Below, piece after piece: positions 61,101 to 64,000 of a stretch of 64,000 nt of DNA (position 1 is the stretch's first letter; every line of letters starts with the position of its first letter). The notes beneath the pieces were generated by a model. The model worked only from the letters and a program-made list of their open reading frames with translations, searched no databases and was not told the DNA's origin. Origin of the DNA: Ascidia mentula (Eukaryota; Chordata; Ascidiacea; Phlebobranchia; Ascidiidae). The translations under genes were made by a program, and so were the position numbers. The stretch spans positions 6,014,001 to 6,078,000 of the forward strand of contig OX387203.1 in NCBI GenBank assembly GCA_947561715.1, given 5' to 3'.

Positions 61101-64000
61101 CTCGTTACGATGAAATATACGAATGTTGTTCCATCTTTGCGTATGTCGTAATTAACAACATTGCAAAACATGGTTCTTTTGGGAGTGTTTTTACAAATTG
61201 CCATACGCCTTTGCATGGATTTGCGGTACCACTTGAAACTTGTGAATTTGTTAAATTAATATCCAAACGTAGGATTCCTTTTCTGGATTAAACAATCATG
61301 TATGTTTCTTTACTTGGGGTATATACACGGAAGGCGGAGCTGTAAAGAATCTGTTGACGTTGCTGTACAAGCTTACAGAACATGCCCCTTCCTTCACGTG
61401 TTTTGGCGAAACAAAATGTCCATTGAAGAACCCAGCAGGGGTCGAACCAACCGCAGTAACTGGGAACTTGTTAATTATTTATCCCACTTAGTATGGGTTG
61501 ACGCATGGATCATGTCGGCTTGTAGGGGCGCCGCCAGACAAAAGTACACAGGCGACAAGTCCCGGAGGTTTAAGCCTTTGCCTTTTCGAGATCTCCGCCT
61601 TGCGACACAAATCAACAAGAGGTTAATCATCTTGTCTCAAAACGAGGCCAATAGCTGTGTAGCGGACATGCTGACGGGTTAAGCGACGCCGCGCGTAATA
61701 CTTTCGGATTCAGATTTATGATAGACCTACATATCCGAAACAAACAACTGAATAGTCGCCATAGAGTGGAAGTCTTGCTTGGCTATTCAGCTGATGGCAA
61801 TATCGTCGTATATAGTCATAAAAGCTGCATTGATGAGAAATATAGTGGCCCTGTCTGCAACTCACTAAAAACAAAAACACTATTGTCTATTTAGGACAAA
61901 CATTATAGTCCATTTAGCTCAATTGCAAACGTTTCAATCGTATCTACAATCATTGCCAATGCAAGATGGCGTTTTCTGATGGTAGCCACAATTGAAACGT
62001 TTGCAAGTGAACTTGATATCAGCAATGTGGGCTATTTTGTTTTTCCTGAAGATTTACGTGCTTTATGTTCCTCAAACTATTGGTTAAAAAACTAAATCTT
62101 TTCAAACGGGATCGTGGTGCCAAAGATGACAAATCTCTCCAAACGGCGTTGAGGACTTGAATCAAAAACAACAGGCAAAAAATTGTTAAATGTCAGGCAT
62201 CTAAATCTGAACGTGTCTGATTCGGCCTTAGCAATATATCTCGTTCTTTTCAAACTGAATGAGAAAATATTACCCACACTATTAGTCATACAGCACATGT
62301 AGGCCAACGTATGTATATTGCCCGTGTATACCTTGCAGAAGTGAAGACCTGCGTAGCCACAAAAACATCGTAAAAATCACAAATTAAATGAAGAAATATT
62401 TTAAATTCTTAATCTGCGAAGAATCCAAAATAAGTTTGTTCTTTCATTCTCACATCACCACAAAACATGGTGTTTTGATATTTTGGCAGCGCCTTGGTCT
62501 GATCGTATATCTGGTACTGAATATATGTTGTTCTCTATGCTCCTTTACCACAAGCAAAGCGTTTGGAAGAAAAACAGTAAGCGTTTGCAGAACGACACCT
62601 CCTTCAACCTAACCACAACAAAACGTGTGTGGGTCTTAGACAGTCAATGTACTCATGTTTAAACTCTTTGCACTTTACCTTAAGACTTAATTAATTCTTC
62701 ACGGGCAGAGCGTGGGTGTTCTGATCAAAGATAAGACGTGTTTCATGCAGAACTCTACCGCAAGCACTGCGGGTTGTCAGGTTCGGAGGTTTGCGTTCGT
62801 ATTTCTTGAGCAAAAACTGCTGACAGCGGGATGATTTCTTGGCATATGCAGCCGAACTGTTTTGAGGGAAAATGTTAAACCACGCTACGTTGAGATGAGT
62901 TATCTTGTCGCTGTGATGTTACCCACAGCAAATGGCATGGACATGTCTAGAGATAGGGGAAACCTAATATGTAACTGTATCAATATGGTGACATGTCCTA
63001 AGTGAAATATTTCCACAGCGTAAACCTCATTTCAAATATTTGCTGAGGTGGATATTCAAACACACAAACAAACATCAGTCATTGTCAATTCAAACAGAAC
63101 CGGCCGTAAAAACAATGTGTTCATTGAAGAAATGTTACCAAGTTATAAAATGCATGTCAATATTTTTCCAATTGAGGTTTGAAGCCAGAACCTACAACTT
63201 GGTCTAATGCTTTCCTTGAAAACGGTTGTGTAATATTATCCACAATAAATTTTACAATGTTTTTGTAGTCTATAATGTTTAGTCCATAAGTTCCAAGGTT
63301 TAGCTGCGAAAACTTGTGAAACATATTTAATTAATCAATCGTGAAATGGATAGGGCGACAAAAATATCGATTTATCAATATTGAACGGAAGTTAAATGAC
63401 AACGGTTCCACTGATATCTTGAACGCGTCAACGCATGAGGGCAACAACTGAGGCCGCAGAAAATCCGAATCCGCTCGCAAACCACAATAGTCAGATTTTG
63501 GAGTTGAGAAGGTCGATCGAATGACGGGCTGAGGTGGGACAAGTTTTGATAGCAATCATTGAGAAACGGAAGTCGCCGAGTGGTACGCGATCAATATACA
63601 AGCCATTAACTTTGACTTGCAACCAGCTCAGCGCAAATTGGCGTGCTGTCTCTCAGATGCTCGCGCTAATAGCTGATTAATAAAACATGGCGGATGTGAA
63701 TGCAGCTGAAAACATTTTGTTTTTAATCCGAAATCCGAATAAACGTGCTTGACCGGCAACAGATTTCCGTTAATTACATTTCGCCTCCAACGTGTCGCCT
63801 GCATGGCACATAAAGACTTGATTAGGTTTCCTGCATACGAAGGCGTGCCCACGCCTTTATAAATTATTAAGGCGTGTTTTGAATTGCAGAGCACTACATC
63901 TACTGATACCATTTGGCTTTGCTGACAACTCGTATGTCCAGCTTGCACCATTACACCGCACGAGGATGAAAGTGTTAAAAACTTGTTTCCATTATATTTT
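58181..64000. other. 5' flank of the ephrin gene
   Basis: The ephrin 5' UTR and promoter should lie in the first part; the sequence is open to an upstream in-frame TAG near 58250 and no canonical TATA box was seen. No further gene was recognised up to the window edge. The 126-codon frame at 61302-61682 and the 135-codon frame at 59020-59427 have no domain. A 16-bp inverted repeat lies at 61923-62006. Confidence 0.45.
61923..62006. repeat. 16-bp perfect inverted repeat, 52-base spacer
   Basis: TTGCAAACGTTTCAAT at 61923-61938 is the exact reverse complement of ATTGAAACGTTTGCAA at 61991-62006. It may be the ends of a very short inverted-repeat element or a hairpin; there is no clear target-site duplication next to it. 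Confidence 0.7.

Noticed and set aside
61302..61682. 126-codon plus-strand frame upstream of the ephrin gene
   Set aside because: No domain recognised and no supporting splice or promoter signals; length is ordinary for chance in this sequence.

Overview
The window is animal nuclear DNA. The evidence is split genes with GT/AG introns of 64 bp to about 9 kb, AATAAA polyadenylation signals, long non-coding stretches, and three genes whose closest known relatives are metazoan. CpG dinucleotides are common through most of the non-coding sequence. That argues against a vertebrate, whose bulk DNA is CpG-depleted, and fits an invertebrate; a non-vertebrate deuterostome such as a tunicate or cephalochordate is my guess, but the sequence does not prove a clade. 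I saw no bacterial, organellar or viral gene content, no CRISPR array, and no intact transposase or reverse transcriptase.

Layout. (1) Positions 1-294, plus strand: the last 97 codons of a transcription factor, most like the C-terminal tail of a SoxB1 (Sox1/2/3) protein, with a polyA signal at 556-561. (2) Positions 562-16600: about 16 kb with no gene that I can support; it holds one short tRNA-like SINE copy, small repeats and CpG/GC-rich patches that may be regulatory. (3) Positions 16601-26878, minus strand: a complete seven-exon MPDU1 gene (mannose-P-dolichol utilization defect 1, a PQ-loop membrane protein of the ER), 231 codons, with an 8.4 kb fifth intron. (4) Positions 26879-31239: intergenic, with a second SINE-like copy and a hammerhead-like motif. 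(5) Positions 31240-58180, minus strand: a complete five-exon transmembrane ephrin (class B-like), about 346 residues, spread over 27 kb. (6) Positions 58181-64000: the 5' flank of the ephrin gene, with no gene recognised.

The two split genes were put together by hand from splice sites, reading-frame continuity across every junction and family motifs: the four ephrin cysteines, the YWNSSNP start of the ephrin domain, the Eph-binding loop, and the PQ loop and RIFTSI-ETGD segment of MPDU1. The three genes do not form a pathway: a neural or pluripotency-type Sox factor, an ER glycosylation factor, and a cell-surface guidance ligand that would itself pass through the ER glycosylation system. The most distinctive non-coding signals are an almost perfect 81-bp foldback in ephrin intron 1, three scattered copies of a hammerhead-ribozyme-like core, a two-copy tRNA-derived SINE-like repeat, a 22-bp perfect palindrome centred on a CRE site, and a sharp CpG-poor island over the 5' exons of MPDU1. 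I found no convincing new multi-gene system.
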